Shown here: piece by piece, positions 1-6,515 of the stretch
Position numbering within the stretch: the first letter of the stretch is position 1
How the letters are laid out: each line of letters opens with the position of its first letter
DNA from: JBKJUK01 sp046590705
GTDB lineage: Bacteria > Acidobacteriota > Thermoanaerobaculia > Gp7-AA8
Length of the DNA stretch: 7,425 nt
Reading direction: 5' to 3'
NCBI GenBank assembly: GCA_046590705.1
Contig: JBKJUK010000377.1
Span: 1-7,425 of the forward strand
Translations under genes and position numbers: made by a program
The notes under the pieces: generated by a model
The model's database searches: none
Seen by the model: only the letters and a program-made list of their open reading frames with translations
Told to the model about the DNA's origin: nothing

Positions 1-285
1 AGTCGAGTGAATGAGACTTTTTTCGTGGGGGATGGTTCTGACGTGTCCACCCCGGAATTGATTCGAAACGTCGGCACCGCGATGGGTGTGCGGGTTCTAC
101 TCGTGCCGATTTCAGCGCGTATCCTGCGTACAGCTTCACGCCTTCTCGGCCGGGAACCTGCCTTCGAGCGGCTGGCCGGATCGCTGGCGGTCGACATCAG
201 CGCCATTCGAGCTGCGGGCTGGACGCCTCCCTTCAGCGGAATTGAGGGTCTTACCGATACCATCGGCTGGTTCGCACGGCGATGA
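1..285 (+). CDS. NAD-dependent sugar-nucleotide epimerase/dehydratase, C-terminal part (5' truncated by window)
   Basis: The frame is open from base 1 (Ser-Arg-Val-Asn-Glu) and ends at TGA 283-285, so about 94 C-terminal residues are visible and the true start lies outside the window. The segment resembles the substrate-binding end of extended short-chain dehydrogenases that act on UDP-sugars (UDP-glucose/UDP-GlcNAc 4-epimerase or 4-reductase types, such as those beside wbpL). It has the 'VGDG-DVSTPELIR' stretch, then a hydrophobic helix with 'LLGR', then 'RLAGSLAVD' and the typical ending 'AGWTPPFSGIEGLTDTIGWF'. The Rossmann nucleotide-binding end and the catalytic Tyr-x-x-x-Lys are not in view, so the exact reaction cannot be assigned. 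Its stop overlaps the start of the next gene (ATGA, 282-285), which indicates translational coupling with the initiating glycosyltransferase and a shared role in surface-glycan synthesis in the cytoplasm. Confidence 0.8.
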   Translation, partial: SRVNETFFVGDGSDVSTPELIRNVGTAMGVRVLLVPISARILRTASRLLGREPAFERLAGSLAVDISAIRAAGWTPPFSGIEGLTDTIGWFARR

Positions 286-1301
286 GTACATCGGTGGCCA
301 CGCTTCTTTCGCTGCTCACCAGTGTCCTTCTTACTCCCTTGCTGAGAAAGCTCGGAAAGCAGGCGGGCATTCTCGACGTGCCCAACGAAAGAAGCTCGCA
401 CACAGCACCAACTCCGCGATCGGGCGGAGTGGCCATTGTCGCCGCCATTCTCGTCACGTGGCTCTGTTTGCCAGGCCGAAGTGAATGGCCAGTAGTGGTT
501 TTCTTCGCTGCCGTAGGCATCATTGCGTTGACTGGCTTCGTCGATGACGTCCGCTCGATCTCTGCCGGCTCTCGTCTCACTATTCAGATCATCGCCGCAG
601 CGATCGTCGTATTCGTCTCGAACTGGAGCATCGATGCGGCGTCATGGCACTTCCGTCACGTTGCATTCCTTTCAATCTGTGCGATGGCGATCTCGGTTTT
701 TTGGATCGTGGCCGTGACGAACGCTTTCAATTTCATGGATGGAATCAACGGTATCTCGAGCGCACAAGCCATCATCCATTTCACGACTCTGGCTTGGCTT
801 TCCGCGGCGACGGCCGACGGCACGGGCGCCGCGATCGCGGCAGGTGCCGCGGCTGCGGCGCTGGGGTTCATCCCCTGGAATCTGCCTTCAGGGTCGATCT
901 TCATGGGAGACGTCGGAAGCGCTTCCCTCGGATTTGTATTGGCCTCCCTGATCCTGAGACTCGGCTCGAACAGCCCCTCACTTCTGATCGCAGCAGCCCT
1001 GCCGCTGATGCCGTTCCTTCTCGATACCGGAGGCACTCTGCTGCGTCGCGCCAGAAATCGAGAAAGTGTCTTCTCCGCGCATCGCACGCATCACTATCAA
1101 CTGCTCAACAGGTCGGGCTGGAGTCATGCTCAGGTATCCGCGCTATGGAGCGTGATGAGTCTCGCCTGTGCGCTGGTGTCGATCAATTTTCAATCGCTCA
1201 CAACATTCGGGAAGGTCGCCATGATGCTTTTACTTCTGGCCGGTCACGTTCTGGTATTCCGCTGGGTACGTGCACGATTCGATCGTGCGTCAGTCACTTA
1301 A
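282..1301 (+). CDS. WecA/WbpL-type undecaprenyl-phosphate glycosyl-1-phosphate transferase (MraY-like family 4)
   Basis: Integral-membrane enzyme of 339 aa, a normal length for the family. By family knowledge it moves a sugar-1-phosphate (GlcNAc, or a derivative such as FucNAc/QuiNAc) from a UDP-sugar to undecaprenyl phosphate, the first membrane step of O-antigen or related glycan assembly. The diagnostic motifs appear in order: 'DVPNERSSH' with 'PTPRSGG' (residues 32-49); the Mg-binding 'GFVDD' (85-89); 'NAFNFMDGING' (147-157) with Asp153; 'FMGDVGS' (207-213); and the C-terminal His loop 'HRTHHYQ' (267-273). Hydrophobic segments run throughout. The start is ATG 282 inside the upstream stop (ATGA). 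No clear ribosome-binding site precedes it, which fits coupled translation. The pairing with a sugar epimerase and the nearby WbpM-like gene suggest WbpL rather than MraY or a general WecA. The donor sugar cannot be read from the sequence. The stop TAA is one base from the stop of the opposing gene. Confidence 0.92.
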   Translation: MSTSVATLLSLLTSVLLTPLLRKLGKQAGILDVPNERSSHTAPTPRSGGVAIVAAILVTWLCLPGRSEWPVVVFFAAVGIIALTGFVDDVRSISAGSRLTIQIIAAAIVVFVSNWSIDAASWHFRHVAFLSICAMAISVFWIVAVTNAFNFMDGINGISSAQAIIHFTTLAWLSAATADGTGAAIAAGAAAAALGFIPWNLPSGSIFMGDVGSASLGFVLASLILRLGSNSPSLLIAAALPLMPFLLDTGGTLLRRARNRESVFSAHRTHHYQLLNRSGWSHAQVSALWSVMSLACALVSINFQSLTTFGKVAMMLLLLAGHVLVFRWVRARFDRASVT

Positions 1302-1302
1302 A

Positions 1303-1737
1303 TTAATTCGCCGTCTCGAGAGGAAACAGCGGACTGAAAGCAGCTGCGCGACGGAAAGCTGCTTCTGCTTCCTTGTGAGCGCCGAAATCCTGGTAGGTAC
1401 GACCGAGCTGGTAGTAGATCTCCGGTCTTTTCTCCAGGCGTAACGCGAGCCGGTACTCCGAGATCGCATCTTCTGTGCGACCGAGCAGGCGAAAGTTCGC
1501 GGCCCGGATCACATGCACTTCCGAGTCGGCAGAAAACGACGGGGCCGCACGTGAGAGCAGGGTGATGTTCTGTCGCGCGATCAGAGGCCGCTGGTACTCC
1601 CCACTGCTGATTGCGAGGAGTGTTCGGTCCTGTATGAACTTCTTCTGTACGTTCAGCCGATAAGGAGTGATGACCAAGGGATGGATAGCTGCCAGCGACC
1701 CGAGGAAGAGAAGCACTCCCAGAATCTGCCGCTTCAA
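1303..1737 (-). CDS. small membrane-anchored TPR protein
   Basis: Protein of 144 aa. The N-terminus is basic and then hydrophobic (residues 4-25), which reads as a signal anchor or uncleaved signal. The rest would lie on the outer face of the inner membrane. Residues about 71-138 form two tetratricopeptide-like helix pairs: 'RAANFRLLGRTEDAISEYRLAL' spacing, then 'YYQLGRTYQDFGAHKEAEAAFRRA', each with the Gly/Ala and Tyr/Phe pattern of TPRs. The start is taken as TTG 1737-1735, because it directly follows a strong GGAGGA (1749-1744) and overlaps the stop of the O-antigen polymerase gene as TTGA. TPRs mediate protein contacts. O-antigen-ligase-family proteins are often fused to or encoded beside TPR units, so a helper role for the upstream Wzy/WaaL-like protein is a reasonable inference. 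It could instead be an unrelated lipid-carrier or secretion accessory. It is the last gene of the minus-strand operon. Confidence 0.75.
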   Translation of the reverse strand: MKRQILGVLLFLGSLAAIHPLVITPYRLNVQKKFIQDRTLLAISSGEYQRPLIARQNITLLSRAAPSFSADSEVHVIRAANFRLLGRTEDAISEYRLALRLEKRPEIYYQLGRTYQDFGAHKEAEAAFRRAAAFSPLFPLETAN

Positions 1738-3095
1738 GATTTGTCCTCCGCGAGGAGCGACTCGTCGCCGAGAATGATGCCGGCGACGTATACGTAGGTG
1801 ATCATCGTGGCGGCGAGTTGCAGTGGGAAGTGGGCCATTGAGAGCACTGCCAGCGCGGTGACAGTCGAGACGGCAGCCAGTCGAAGTCGAAGTGAGGTGG
1901 GACGTTGTTGAGGAATACTCCGTCCCGCGATGAAGAGGACCCGGAGTGCCGCCAGCATCAACAGCAGTCCTGCGAGGCCGGTCTCGGCGAAGACCTGAAG
2001 GAAATCGTTGTGAGTTTCCGCGTAGTTGGAGCGGAGGGAAAGCTCATCCAGGTACTCCCGCGCGCCCTTCTGAACCTCAATTTGCTGATCGAAATATTCA
2101 CCCGCAAAACGGCCTGGACCGGCTCCCAGTAGCGGATTGTTCAGGCCCATCCGCGCCGCTGAAAGAAACGCAACCAGACGGCCAGAGAGTCTGGTATCGA
2201 TATCTCGAACGGTGGCAGGGACACCTGCTGTCAACGTCGTTGTGATATCCGCGCGCCCTGAGAAAATAAGTGCTGCGGCCAGTACTAGCACGGCTGCGAT
2301 CAGTGCAATCCCCACCCTTCTGCGCAGGATGAGGATGAAAGCAAGAGTCGCTGCACATAGCGCGATGATGGCTGTATTCGATTCCGAGGAAACCAAAGCA
2401 GCGGTGATCACGCACAACGAAATCCCGCCGAAGATGCGCGTGAGGAATCCTCCGGTGATGGCTGCATGGAGCGCGAGCATGGCCGGAAGGACCAGAAAGC
2501 CGCCCACGTCGTTGGTGTTACCAAGCAAAGCCGATTTCGCCAAGAGCGCGCGAATCTCCTCGGTCACGTTCACGTCAGCGGTGGCGAACGGATTCCATAT
2601 TCCTTTCACCTGCATCAAAAAGAGTCCAGCATTCACGATGGCGGGCAGCAAGGGGAGATAGAGCAGAGCAGGTTTTCTCACGCTGCGCGCCAGAGCGAAA
2701 CTGGCGAAGAAGAACACGCTGTAACAAACGACAGTAAACAACGAGTAGGCACTGACGAGAAGGTTCGTGGAGAAGAGGGTGGTGAGGAAGGTCCAGATCA
2801 GGATCGCCACCACCAGCTGATGAGAAGGAAGTTGTGGCATGAACCATCGTTCCCTGCACCTTCCGCGGGCATACTCAAAACCTGCGAGCGCCACGATCAG
2901 GAGGGCATCGAGCCTCAGCAGCAGAAGCTTGGGATACCTGAACGTGTCCTGGCCTGAAGGGGAGATGAAGGTGGTCACAGCGAATAACCCAATGATCACG
3001 AGCAGTCCGGTGAGAGGAAGCGGAGGAATTCGGTGCCCGGGATGCGCGCCTGCACCGATTTCGTCCCCTGCTTCCCCGATGACTGGCCCGGCCAC
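1734..3095 (-). CDS. O-antigen polymerase/ligase family membrane protein (Wzy/WaaL, Wzy_C domain)
   Basis: Multi-spanning inner-membrane protein of 453 aa with roughly ten or more hydrophobic segments from residue 28 to 445. The family polymerises undecaprenyl-linked O-units or transfers finished glycan to lipid A or another acceptor in the periplasm. Family marks are 'GNTNDVGGF' (192-200), a periplasmic loop with 'LSGRL' (303-307) and 'GAGPGRF' (324-330), and 'THNDFLQVFAETGLAG' (361-376). The last fits the H-[NSQ]-x9-G-x-x-G signature of O-antigen ligases, with His362. Wzy and WaaL cannot be told apart by sequence reading alone. The start is GTG 3095-3093, eleven bases after the stop of the dehydratase gene. 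The nearest purine-rich site (GGAGGG, 3120-3115) is 19 bases away, so the start is less certain than the gene. The first 27 residues are hydrophilic and Gly-rich. The gene ends in a TTGA overlap with the TPR gene. Confidence 0.88.
   Translation of the reverse strand: MAGPVIGEAGDEIGAGAHPGHRIPPLPLTGLLVIIGLFAVTTFISPSGQDTFRYPKLLLLRLDALLIVALAGFEYARGRCRERWFMPQLPSHQLVVAILIWTFLTTLFSTNLLVSAYSLFTVVCYSVFFFASFALARSVRKPALLYLPLLPAIVNAGLFLMQVKGIWNPFATADVNVTEEIRALLAKSALLGNTNDVGGFLVLPAMLALHAAITGGFLTRIFGGISLCVITAALVSSESNTAIIALCAATLAFILILRRRVGIALIAAVLVLAAALIFSGRADITTTLTAGVPATVRDIDTRLSGRLVAFLSAARMGLNNPLLGAGPGRFAGEYFDQQIEVQKGAREYLDELSLRSNYAETHNDFLQVFAETGLAGLLLMLAALRVLFIAGRSIPQQRPTSLRLRLAAVSTVTALAVLSMAHFPLQLAATMITYVYVAGIILGDESLLAEDKS
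1744..1749 (-). promoter_or_regulatory. Shine-Dalgarno that selects the TTG start of the TPR gene
   Basis: On the minus strand GGAGGA lies six bases before TTG 1737-1735, within the last codons of the upstream polymerase gene. No ATG is available near this point in the TPR frame. The strong, well-placed site supports TTG as the genuine start and lets the TPR gene be translated both by re-initiation (TTGA overlap) and independently. Confidence 0.7.
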
Positions 3096-3106
3096 CGCGT
3101 TCAGTT

Positions 3107-5080
3107 TCAGCCAGCCCTCCCGATTTGGGCCAACCCTCTTGGCCCGATCGAGTGCGCGGCGACTGGAGGATCGTCGACGATCGCTCCGATGACTGTGGCG
3201 GACTTGTACTCGGGAACCAGATTTCGGAGAGCGGAGCGTATTTCGGCATCCGCGACACTTGCAACGAAGGCGGCCCGACTGGCAGCGATCACTCGCGCGG
3301 AAGGTTGGGGTGCTTCGGTCACCACAATCTGCGGGTGAGCAGTAGGATGCGATGTTTCTCCGTCGAGACGTACTTCTTCGAACAGCTTCTCGCCAGGTCG
3401 CAGACCTGTGAACACGATCGGAATCTCTTCGGTGGTGTGATTGGAGAGCTGAATGAGATCGAGCGCGAGATCTGCGATACGCAGTGGCTCTCCCATGTCG
3501 AGCATGAACACCTGTCCGCGTCCTGCCAGCGTAGCGGCCTGCAGAACCAGGGAAATCGCCTCGGAGGTGCGCAAGAAGTAGCGCGTGACCTCAGGATGTG
3601 TGACGGTTACAGGTCCTCCCGCGGCGATCTGCTCGAGGAAAAGTGGGACTGCGCTGCCGGACGATCCGAGTACATTCCCGAATCGCACCGCCGAGATGCT
3701 CATCTTCGCTGTCTGCTGTAGGTCGACGAGAAGAATCTCGGCTGCGCGCTTCGTCGCGCCCATCACGTTGGTGGGGTTGATGGCCTTGTCGGAGGAAATG
3801 AAGACGAAACGCTCCACCCCATGATCGTCGGCGATCTCCGCGATCCGCCGTGTGGCGAGAGTGTTGTTTTTCACGTACTCAGGCGGATTTTCTTCGCCGA
3901 GCGGAACGTGTTTGTGGGCCGCCGCGTGAAGGATGATGTGTGGCTTGTCCTCCTCGAGGAGCGCTTCGAACGTATCGTAATCGCGAATATCAAGGAGGCG
4001 CTGCGAGACTGTCGCGGTGAGCCAGGACCGCTCTTTCTTCAGTCTCCTTCCCACTTCGTACAGTGCGAACTCGGAGCGCTCGACAAGAGTCAGATGCTCC
4101 GGCTCGAACTCCAGAATCTGCGTCGACAGCTCGGATCCGATCGTGCCCCCGGCACCGGTGATCAACACCCTCTTACCGCGGAAGAGTTCTCGTACCGGGT
4201 CTCCCGGGAGATCGATCTCTTCACGGCGAATTAGATCTTCGATGTTCACTGCGCGCAATTGCGTAACGCGCACCTTACCGCTCACCAGTTGATCCATTCC
4301 GGGCATGGTCTTGAACTGGAGATCAGCGTCAGCGAGATGATGGAGAATCTCGCGCATCCTCTTTCCAGAGGCACTTGGAATTGCGATCAGAACCTCGTCC
4401 GCTCCGGTGCTGTCGGCGAGCCTGCCGATCGTACCGATTGGCCCGCTGACTTTGATTCCGCGGATATGTGAGTTCCATTTGGCCGTCTGATCGTCGACGA
4501 AGCCGACTACTTTCATGCCCAGCTGCGGCCGGTGTTGAATCTCGCGAGCAAGCGACTCTCCAGCGTCTCCCGCGCCGACGATCAGGACTTTCTTCAGATT
4601 GTGGGGTACCGTTCCTTCTCGCCCGATGCGATCACGACCCACACGAATCGCCACTCGCGCGGCGAAAAGGGCAAGCAACGCGAAGGAGTAATCGATGAGG
4701 AATGCGCCTCGCGAGACGAGCGTCAGCTGCGGCAGCATGGTGCCGGTTCCCTCATGGAGGTACCACGCTCCCAGAAGCAGGCCGAGGGAGGTGGTAAGTC
4801 CGGTGACGAGCCGCAGAACGTCCGAGATCCCCACGTATCTCCACCAGCCGCGGTAGAAACCGAAGAAAGCCCCCACTACGAGTTGCAGCCCGACTACCAG
4901 GGGAAGACTCGCCTTGATGGATGGAATGTACTCAGTCGGGATCGCAAATTCGAATCGGACCAGCCAGGCCGCCAGATAGCAGACGGTGAAGACGACGGCG
5001 TGGAAAATAAAGAGCACGGTCACGCGCGCGGCGGTGACGCCCACGAAAAAAGCTTTGAGCCAGTGGCGTGCTGTTTCCAT
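3107..5080 (-). CDS. membrane-anchored nucleotide-sugar 4,6-dehydratase (WbpM/CapD/FlaA1 family)
   Basis: Protein of 657 aa, typical of the long membrane form. It begins with about four hydrophobic helices (residues 10-40, 59-77, 92-107, 124-146). A first Rossmann-like region follows with 'VLIVGAGDAGE' (165-175), the CoA-binding-like domain of the family. The catalytic short-chain dehydrogenase domain then has 'VLITGAGGTIGSE' (305-317) for NAD(P), 'HAAAHKHVP' (385-393), and 'SSDKAINPTNVMGATKR' (429-445). In that stretch the usual Tyr of Tyr-x-x-x-Lys is Met440 with Lys444, which is characteristic of WbpM/FlaA1 rather than damage. 'FGNVLGSSGS' (467-476) and 'LRPGEKLFEE' (560-569) complete the domain. 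By family knowledge it converts UDP-GlcNAc to the 4-keto-6-deoxy sugar used for QuiNAc, FucNAc or bacillosamine-type residues. Start ATG 5080-5078 has only a modest upstream AGG. It is the first gene of a three-gene operon with the polymerase and TPR protein. The last ~65 residues are variable and low in motif content. Confidence 0.92.
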   Translation of the reverse strand: METARHWLKAFFVGVTAARVTVLFIFHAVVFTVCYLAAWLVRFEFAIPTEYIPSIKASLPLVVGLQLVVGAFFGFYRGWWRYVGISDVLRLVTGLTTSLGLLLGAWYLHEGTGTMLPQLTLVSRGAFLIDYSFALLALFAARVAIRVGRDRIGREGTVPHNLKKVLIVGAGDAGESLAREIQHRPQLGMKVVGFVDDQTAKWNSHIRGIKVSGPIGTIGRLADSTGADEVLIAIPSASGKRMREILHHLADADLQFKTMPGMDQLVSGKVRVTQLRAVNIEDLIRREEIDLPGDPVRELFRGKRVLITGAGGTIGSELSTQILEFEPEHLTLVERSEFALYEVGRRLKKERSWLTATVSQRLLDIRDYDTFEALLEEDKPHIILHAAAHKHVPLGEENPPEYVKNNTLATRRIAEIADDHGVERFVFISSDKAINPTNVMGATKRAAEILLVDLQQTAKMSISAVRFGNVLGSSGSAVPLFLEQIAAGGPVTVTHPEVTRYFLRTSEAISLVLQAATLAGRGQVFMLDMGEPLRIADLALDLIQLSNHTTEEIPIVFTGLRPGEKLFEEVRLDGETSHPTAHPQIVVTEAPQPSARVIAASRAAFVASVADAEIRSALRNLVPEYKSATVIGAIVDDPPVAAHSIGPRGLAQIGRAG

Positions 5081-5253
5081 TAACCTAATCCCAAGGGTCA
5101 GGCCATCTCGCGTGGCCTGCTGCAGTGCAGGGCGTCCTTCGAGAACGAGGGTCGGACAACCGGTTGCGATTTGATTATACGTTTATTTACAGCACCAGAA
5201 CATTGCGGGTTGATTTCTGACCACGCGCCGAACGAGAACATCGTCCACTTCGA
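5081..5253. promoter_or_regulatory. divergent intergenic region between the polysaccharide operon and the helical-repeat gene
   Basis: The 173 bases hold the only strongly AT-rich patch in the area (about 5169-5192), where promoters in both directions would be expected. The minus-strand leader would be about 85-90 bases long. It contains a short hairpin (CCTGC 5116-5120 with GCAGG 5127-5131, six-base loop) that is too weak to call a regulator. I find no riboswitch-like fold and no convincing plus-strand promoter. Confidence 0.4.
5174..5179 (-). promoter_or_regulatory. candidate -10 box (TATAAT) for the dehydratase-polymerase-TPR operon
   Basis: Read on the minus strand the bases are a perfect TATAAT, about 93 bases upstream of the dehydratase ATG. 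At the usual 16-18 base spacing no good TTGACA-like -35 is visible (the best are TGTTCT-like), so an activator or a non-canonical sigma contact would be needed. The box also sits in the most AT-rich bases of the intergenic region, so chance occurrence is possible. Confidence 0.4.
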
Positions 5254-5961
5254 ATGTCACAGGATCTGATCAATGACACATCCGTCGCATCTCTTCACGA
5301 GGAGGACGCGCTTGCGCTCCTGCTCCGTGCTGACTGCACGGCAGCGCTGTGCCAGGCCATTGCGCGGAATGGTCGTCTCACTTCGTTCTACTCCGTGCGA
5401 TGCCGACTGGTTGAAGCGAGGCAGACCCCTCAGCACATCTCGCTGCAGTTCGTTCCTCATCTCTACTGGATGGATCTGCTCCGGATTTCGGCAGATGTTC
5501 GGATCTCTCCGGTAATCCGGAGAGCTGCTGAGAACCGTCTTCTCGGCCGCCTTCCCGAACTCTCCCTCGGCGAGAAGATCAGCACGGCCAAAGCCTGCAG
5601 TCGTGAGTTGCTGCCGGCGCTGATGAAGGATCCGGACCCTCGGGTCTTCGAAGCGCTGCTGCAGAATCCACGGCTCACCGAGGACGACGTGGTGATTTAT
5701 ACAAACAGCGATGGTGCGCGACCGCAACATCTGAGCCGAGTCGCGGAAAACAGGCGCTGGGCTTTCCGACCCGCTGTACGGCTCGCTTTGGCGACGAACC
5801 CGCAGACGCCTCGGGCCGTCGCGGCGTCACAGCTGCGTCACCTGTCCCGGGTCGAGCTGCGGAAGCTGCTACGGGCCAAAGGAACGTCGACTTACCTGCG
5901 GACGTGTATCGAGCGGCTGCTGCCTGCACCGGCTGATGAAGTTTCGGACCGCAAGGGCTGA
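5254..5961 (+). CDS. hypothetical alpha-helical-repeat protein (HEAT/leucine-rich-variant-like)
   Basis: Soluble protein of 235 aa with no signal peptide or membrane segment. It is rich in Leu, Arg and Ala in short amphipathic helices. Residues about 58-97 ('QTPQHISLQF..HL..MDLLRIS', ending 'AENRLL') align with residues about 183-222 ('QTPRAVAASQL..HLSRVELRKLL', ending 'IERLL'). A third, weaker unit lies between them (125-146, 'KDPDPRVFEALLQNPRLTEDDV'). The 'NP-x-TP' and 'NPRLTE' turns are typical of HEAT-like or leucine-rich-variant repeat proteins of unknown role found in several environmental phyla. Such folds usually serve as protein-binding scaffolds; no catalytic residues are apparent. 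ATG 5254 is the only usual start before the in-frame stop TGA at 5218, although it lacks a clear ribosome-binding site. The gene is transcribed divergently from the polysaccharide operon and no functional link is shown. The reading frame is likely real from its length and internal repeat. Confidence 0.7.
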   Translation: MSQDLINDTSVASLHEEDALALLLRADCTAALCQAIARNGRLTSFYSVRCRLVEARQTPQHISLQFVPHLYWMDLLRISADVRISPVIRRAAENRLLGRLPELSLGEKISTAKACSRELLPALMKDPDPRVFEALLQNPRLTEDDVVIYTNSDGARPQHLSRVAENRRWAFRPAVRLALATNPQTPRAVAASQLRHLSRVELRKLLRAKGTSTYLRTCIERLLPAPADEVSDRKG

Positions 5962-6052
5962 GGTGGAGATGCCCATGGTACGCAGTGCGCTTTCGGCATT
6001 CAGCTCTAACCCGCATTTCTCATACTCCTTCTGCTGCGAGGCTTTCCTGCGA

Positions 6053-6226
6053 CGTCATTCCGACGAGCACGCCATCCACAGCCATTCCATGACGCTTGTC
6101 GTGCGAAGAGGAATATCCGTTCCGCGCCGCTGAGGTAGCGATCAAGCGCGTCTGAGCGGACCGGAGATTCCTCTTCGCACTCCAGGCTGCGAAACGATGC
6201 CGATCACGCGGCTCATCGGAATGACG
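6053..6226. repeat. nested imperfect palindrome, REP/MITE-like repeat element
   Basis: The outer arms are 6053-6067 (CGTCATTCCGACGAG) and 6212-6226 (CTCATCGGAATGACG), complementary at 14 of 15 positions. The inner arms are 6101-6124 and 6157-6180, complementary at 22 of 24 positions. They include a perfect 14-base pair of GTGCGAAGAGGAAT with ATTCCTCTTCGCAC. A third short pair, CGCGC (6123-6127) with GCGCG (6146-6150), lies in the 32-base centre. The segments between outer and inner arms (about 33 and 31 bases) do not pair well. Elements with GTCATTCCGA-type ends and GAGGAAT cores recur as dispersed intergenic palindromes in some environmental bacterial genomes; this resemblance is from memory and has not been tested. 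It encodes no transposase, so if mobile it is non-autonomous. It could also act as a transcript-end or RNA-stabilising structure between its neighbours. Confidence 0.7.
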
Positions 6227-6299
6227 CAGCGAAAGTTTGACTTCATTCGATTGCAAGGTGACAAGGGGGATCAGATGCGCCGTCCGGGGGACGCATATA

Positions 6300-6305
6300 T
6301 ATACT
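6300..6305 (+). promoter_or_regulatory. candidate -10 box (TATACT) immediately before the small gene
   Basis: TATACT matches five of six consensus bases and ends six bases before ATG 6312. A transcript starting at the normal distance would begin at or next to the A of the start codon, giving a leaderless mRNA. This agrees with the absence of a Shine-Dalgarno. No -35 box is seen at 17 bases, and the surrounding TATATATA run makes chance matches easy. Confidence 0.35.
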
Positions 6306-6311
6306 TCGTAG

Positions 6312-6515
6312 ATGAAGTCACGGGTGGCGGACGAGATTCGTGAAGAACAGCGGCAGCACGTCCTCGGCCTGACGGCGGAGCAACGTGTTCGTCTGGCCCT
6401 GCGCCTTGGGGAACGGTGCGTTCGTCTATATCAGGAAGCGAACGTCACGACACGGGAAGCGGCTATCGAGGTGATCCGAGAGCAGCGAGCTCGGGGACGT
6501 CGTCGTGGAGCATGA
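6312..6515 (+). CDS. small hypothetical protein, first gene of a toxin-antitoxin-like pair
   Basis: Protein of 67 aa, highly charged, predicted to be helical. It has a central 'LTAEQRVRLALRLGERCVRLYQ' type helix (residues 20-41), then 'TTREAAIEVIREQRARGRRRG' with a very basic tail. It resembles short proteins with a 'TPAERVALAL-LG' core that I recall preceding nucleotidyltransferase-fold genes in Acidobacteriota and Myxococcota-like genomes. Its biochemical role is unknown. Its place and overlap suggest the antitoxin or partner of the downstream gene. It is not a HEPN protein: it is too short, and an Arg-x5-His at residues 10-16 is in the wrong place. Start ATG 6312 has no Shine-Dalgarno; GTG 6324 is an alternative. 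The last 11 bases overlap the GTG start of the nucleotidyltransferase gene. Confidence 0.6.
   Translation: MKSRVADEIREEQRQHVLGLTAEQRVRLALRLGERCVRLYQEANVTTREAAIEVIREQRARGRRRGA

Larger units (their letters stand above)
5962..6311. other. gene-free spacer carrying an inverted-repeat element
   Basis: No plausible coding frame spans these 350 bases. The central half is the nested inverted repeat described separately (6053-6226). The first 90 bases show no terminator for the helical-repeat gene. The last 85 bases lead into an alternating TA stretch immediately before the small gene at 6312. Confidence 0.6.

Noticed and set aside
656..1087. Long minus-strand open frame inside the glycosyl-1-phosphate transferase
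   Set aside because: The opposite strand carries all conserved motifs of a known family across the same bases, so the antisense frame is a by-product of codon bias.
2875..3264. Minus-strand open frame bridging the dehydratase and polymerase genes
   Set aside because: It is in a different frame from both real genes, Arg/Ser-rich and without domain content. The two true frames account for the region.
4300..5083. Met440 in place of Tyr in the dehydratase as a sign of inactivation
   Set aside because: Met-x-x-x-Lys with a preceding Ser-Asp-Lys is the normal arrangement in the WbpM/FlaA1 family, so the enzyme looks intact.
6101..6180. Inner inverted repeat as a Rho-independent terminator of the helical-repeat gene
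   Set aside because: The loop is 32 bases, the stem begins about 140 bases past the stop codon, and no T run follows either arm.
6020..6256. Minus-strand open frame through the inverted repeat
   Set aside because: It simply reads through the palindrome. The product has no family features, and the symmetric DNA explains the openness.
6339..6360. Arg-x5-His in the small protein as a HEPN RNase motif
   Set aside because: HEPN domains are about twice as long and carry the Arg-x4-6-His near the C-terminal helix. Here it is at residues 10-16 of a 67-aa protein.
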